From: Polydactylus sextarius
Taxonomy: Eukaryota; Chordata; Actinopteri; Polynemidae
Assembly: GCA_016801845.1 (NCBI GenBank)
Contig: CM028906.1
Coordinates: 7,440,501-7,504,500, forward strand
Length of the DNA stretch: 64,000 nt
Reading direction: 5' to 3'
Shown here: positions 59,846 to 64,000 of the stretch, piece by piece
Position numbering within the stretch: the first letter of the stretch is position 1
Layout of the letters: each line of letters begins with the position of its first letter
Notes under the pieces: generated by a model
What the model saw: the letters and a program-made list of their open reading frames with translations, nothing else
Told to the model about the DNA's origin: nothing
Databases searched by the model: none
Program-made: the position numbers and the translations under genes

Positions 59846-62800
59846 CTGGGTTGTTACGTAGTTCATAAATCCGACCTTCTCCACGTTAGCAGGTGGGACT
59901 AAAAACATCAAAGTAAACACTAAATACATTTTTATTTAGATGGTGTCAGTCATTTTAGGTTGTTCTTATCACACTGATGTATGTACAAGTGTTAATTTTG
60001 CTAAAGGGATGTGAAATGATTGGGCTGGACTCAAGTGGTGCAAGATGGTAATTCAAATGACGTTAAGATCACATGACGGCAGCAGGATATTTTGGATTTG
60101 TTTTTGTGCAGTGACAGGAGGTGGAGACACATTGTTCATCTTTATATACAGTCTCAGTCTCAGTATATAGTAACTCAACCAGTAGTTTATTCATATGAAG
60201 ACCAATAATGACACACAAGAATTAAATATATATATTTGAAATTAATAATAATATTTTTAATTATGAAAATATTTATAATATTCATGAAAAAACATTTTAT
60301 TAAAAAAAAACATATACTGAATGAGACTTTTCACAGTTTTGTGACAAACGGGGACACTTTATGTACAAAACCTGCAACAACAAAGACCCAAACACAGACA
60401 GACTGGAAAAGTACGAACACAACCAGGAACAAAGCAGTCCATCTGATCGACAGCGAGCGGGAACTCAGGGACCAAATGCTCTTATGCAGGAAGACAATAG
60501 GACATAGGTGAAACTAATCAGGGAGGGGCTGACAAGCACAAAGACGAGGAGGAAAAAAACAAAGATGGGAAGTAAAACCTCACAATCAAAGTAATTTTGA
60601 AATGAAATTGGACATAATGACACAGAGTCAATGGATGAAGTTATTCGTGACACCCTTGTATATCAAAGATGAGCAGTTGTGTTAAACCATGAGCCAATTT
60701 TTACTGCAATGTTTAATAGAGGGCAACATTTAAACTATTTAAATAAGCTATAGGACTAAGGGAGAGGCAGAAATACAGTAAATGACTGTGTCTTTTATAC
60801 ATCACCACACGGTTGGAAATGTGTTGTAAATAATACAGTGTACATGAAAAACAGGATGTTGTTGATATCGGTGGTGATACACAGTCCATGAATTACTGAA
60901 CACCCATTGAACAAATAGAAACTAGATTTTGTTGTTTAATGTTTTTCCATGTAAATAAAATGTAAGTTAACTCTCCTGCCTCATTTAATATTTACATGTA
61001 AATGTGTTTGCAAAATAGCTCCATCTCTAACAGTTGTGTTTAGAGGCCTGATGTTTTCAGGTTGTCTCTACAATTATTATGATCCTAATATGTCAAATAA
61101 TATCTCGCCTGGAGGAAGTTCACTAAAATTCAGCAGAAACATTCACTTAGATTTTGGTTGGCGGGGGTCAAAGGTCACAGTGATCACACATTTCAACAAC
61201 ATTTTCAACACAACACATTTCTGGCCCTACCTCAAGAATATACAGGTTAATTAACTGGTGGAGGAATAAAACTGAAACATTGATTGTAGTTGTAGATTTT
61301 TTCTTAAAGCTTCAACATTTTCGTGTTTTTTTTTTTTTTTTTTAGTTTTGTATTTTTTTTAGTTGAGAATAAGATGCATCACAATTTTAACAATTTTGCA
61401 TATTTTGTAAACTAACAATGACACATTAGTATTTCTAATATGTTTATAAAATTCAAACAAAAAATGGTGATTTACAGTAGACTTTTTTGGGGAAAATGTA
61501 CCTTTTTTTTGCATTAATTGTAAGTACATATCAATTTTCCTATCAGCTTATCAGTTAACTAAATGTGTTTGACCTGATTCAAAATATAAAACCAATATCT
61601 TTAAGTTCCATCAAGATAATCTATATTAAACCAAACTTAATTCCAAATTCAACTGAAAGTGAAAATAGAAGTTGAAGCATTTTTATGATGAACTGGTCAC
61701 AGACCAGCAATTTTAAGATGGCATCTCTGATGTCTTTTTCAATACAATCAACTGAAGTGATGTATATAAAAGAACAATATTGATATAATTGTAGGAGCTA
61801 TTTGTAGAGTTAGTGTTTGTTTTTGATTTTTGTTGTAAATTTAATTTGCTTATTATGAGTAACTTTGTTTGATTAACTTAAGATTTTGTTTTATTTAGAT
61901 TAGGGTTTTTGATATTCTTTGTTGATTATTTGTTTAGGATATTTAGATTTGTATAGATAATATTTTTTGTTTATTTGTTGGTAATTGGGTCACACTGTGG
62001 GCACCTGAAGTTACTTAGGTAGGCAGGCACCTTGAGGACCAGCATGCACCTGGGTGGGCACATGGTTTTTTACCAGTGCAAGGGAGGAACCAGCAGCCAT
62101 GATTTTCTTTGTTCTTTTCTTTGTTTTATTAATTTGGAAAAAAATCATAACAAAACGCAAGAATCAGGATTGGACATTTATCTTATTTTGCCTGCGTCAA
62201 ACCACCTCACCATGGTGCATCAGTGGCCTGTTGATTATTTTTGGTTTAAATTTTAATTTGTTTTTTCCGGACAAATGGCCACTACAATAATATTCACCCT
62301 CACCAACCAGATGGGCTAATAGATGTGTTTGCTAATGGAGGTTGGTCATTAATGCTAGTGATAACACAGAAGGTGAACCTGCAACTGGACGATTATTTAG
62401 GCAACAATGAAGAAAAATCAGCAGTATGTTACACATACCATCTTGTGATTGTGAATAGTCACTGGTCATAGTGAAAACACACCGGGATTCATTTAGTTTT
62501 ACAAATAATAATTTGAGCTGAAAACACAGTGAATCATACAGAAATCTTGTGAGAAGGGCTCTCACATAAATCAGTCAAAGTAAAACTCAAACACTTTTTG
62601 TCCTATAGCCCTATGATTACATATTCTGGCATAACTGTGTTACAAATTAAACTGGAAAACTATTTAAGAATAACAGCAACAATGAAATCAAAAAGCCCAA
62701 CCCAGTGAAAAGTCCCACCAAGTGATAATTAAGGTGAGTCAGACAGGATGGCATTAGCCTCTCTCGTCCTACTCCTGTGGCGTATCCGGTGTGCATTCAT

Positions 62801-64000
62801 GAACCAGTACAGTTCCCACAGTGTGCAGTATAATAACTGTGTACATAGTGAGGAGCCAACAAACACACAGACCAACTGCTATAAATACAGTTACCAGATA
62901 GGATGATACAATATATATGCGTAAATGACAGTCACAGTAACATTTCTTTACTGTACATTTGAATAAATAAGACTGTAGAGTTGCTATTTTACTTGAATCC
63001 TGAAAGAACTGTTGAGTCACACCACTAAAACTCAAAGAAGACAAAGTGACTGTCTGACCTAAGAGGAACTGGATTGCAGCCTTTGACCAAAAAGACAAGA
63101 GCAGCCACGTCATTACAGAATTACACGTTCAAAGTTTTTAATATAAGCTGTATTTAATACATTATCACTAACACTCTTTTCAAATAAGGACTTTTATGTC
63201 TCTGCCCAGGTGACAATGTTTTTTCAGACTTGTGAATGAAATATCTCACTAACACCTCGAGGAAATTACTTCATATTTAATACAAAACATGCACTCGCAC
63301 ACATACAATGACTCGAGGGAATTGTGGAAAGAGCCGTGAAATTTTGGCACAAAGCACTTTTTTTTACCCAAACACAAAAATAAACGTGTTCATTAACTGT
63401 AACTGAACAAAAGGCAGAGGAATACAATCACAAGACGGCAGCAATTCTACCTGGACATGTTGGACTTTCATTAGAAATAATTAGACAGAGAGAGAAAGAG
63501 AGATAGGAAATGACCCAAAACAAGGATCGCCAGCTGGATATGATGCTCCTGACCATGATCAGCACCTTAAACTCCTAAAGCCACCAGAGGGTCGCTCTGA
63601 TAAAAGTAGGCTAGTATTTGCCAGGTGATAATCTCTCACAATGCTGCTCTTTGTATTTGATTTTTTCCTGGAAAAAGTTGCTGTGAACAGTTTTTTAGTT
63701 GAATCATCTTCTATACCAGAGAAATAGTCTCCATGTCACTGATGCCTGTGAATTTAACAGAGTGGAAAATTATCTGTGGATTATGTGAAGCAGAGGCAGA
63801 AAGGTCAAAGTCAGATTCATCACAAGCTACATGTGTTGACATAATTAGAGGTATGTGACAAAAGTTGTACTGTTTTTCATTTTGCATTAACTGACTTTTT
63901 AGCAGAATCTGTGTCTCTGTTTCAGTTCCTGCTGTTGCCAAATAAAAGTGTCTCGAGTGTGTTTGTGTTGTGGGAGTAGGAAGAGGAGGAGGGTGGTCAT

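Larger units (their letters stand above)
57301..64000. other. Non-coding region upstream of smad6
   Basis: No exon is recognisable. There is AT-rich, low-complexity sequence at 57.5-57.9 kb and 61.3-62.0 kb, a GT microsatellite at 58.53-58.57 kb flanked by complex sequence (58.19-58.74 kb) that could be regulatory, and a CTCF-like core motif at 59833-59845. The longest open frames (about 114 codons at 62.8-63.1 kb and 91 codons at 60.2-60.5 kb) carry no domain signature and are probably chance. Confidence 0.75.

Noticed and set aside
1..64000. CRISPR arrays, operons, prophage, integrons or toxin systems
   Set aside because: Nothing of the kind is present. The window is intron-bearing vertebrate DNA and its repeats are microsatellites or transposon remnants.

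Overview
The window is a piece of a ray-finned fish nuclear chromosome, most likely a percomorph. The evidence is intron-split genes with GT/AG junctions, long AT-rich non-coding stretches, many long CA/GT and CT microsatellites, a decayed fish Tc1-type transposon, and short interspersed repeats of the kind I know from perch-like fishes. There is no bacterial, viral or organellar signal. Almost all apparent open frames are short and arise by chance or from microsatellites. I recognise two protein-coding genes, both on the minus strand and both in the TGF-beta/BMP pathway.

Layout, in transcription order (right to left). (1) 57.3-64 kb: non-coding DNA upstream of smad6. (2) 55.7-57.3 kb: smad6 promoter and 5' region. 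It has a distal block with a palindromic Smad site, a GC-type Smad site at the BMP-response spacing, CCAAT, E2F-like and C/EBP-like motifs, and a proximal TATA box about 70 bp before the ATG. (3) 38.2-55.7 kb: smad6, an inhibitory Smad. All four coding exons are present, every junction agrees in phase, and they encode a predicted 508-residue protein with an MH1-like region, a PPPPY motif and an MH2 domain. A poly-serine insertion interrupts the MH2 domain. A poly(A) signal lies near 37.83 kb. (4) 16.3-37.8 kb: intergenic DNA with transposon remnants, a large hairpin and a few complex blocks that may be regulatory. (5) 15.76-15.96 kb: coding exon 1 of smad3, with a TATA-like box and a cluster of Smad-box motifs upstream. 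(6) 1-15.76 kb: the 5' part of smad3 intron 1; the remaining smad3 exons lie beyond the left edge.

The two genes are opposing arms of one pathway. Smad3 is a receptor-activated effector of TGF-beta/activin signalling, while Smad6 is a feedback inhibitor, mainly of BMP signalling. The order smad6 then smad3 in the same orientation matches the human 15q22 arrangement. I cannot tell from this window which teleost duplicate (a or b) either gene is.

I found no exotic new system. The points most worth checking are the smad6 MH2 insertion, the composite Smad/BMP element upstream of smad6, the near-perfect hairpin of about 80 bp per arm at 22.9-23.1 kb, and the partial duplication at 44.8-46.3 kb.
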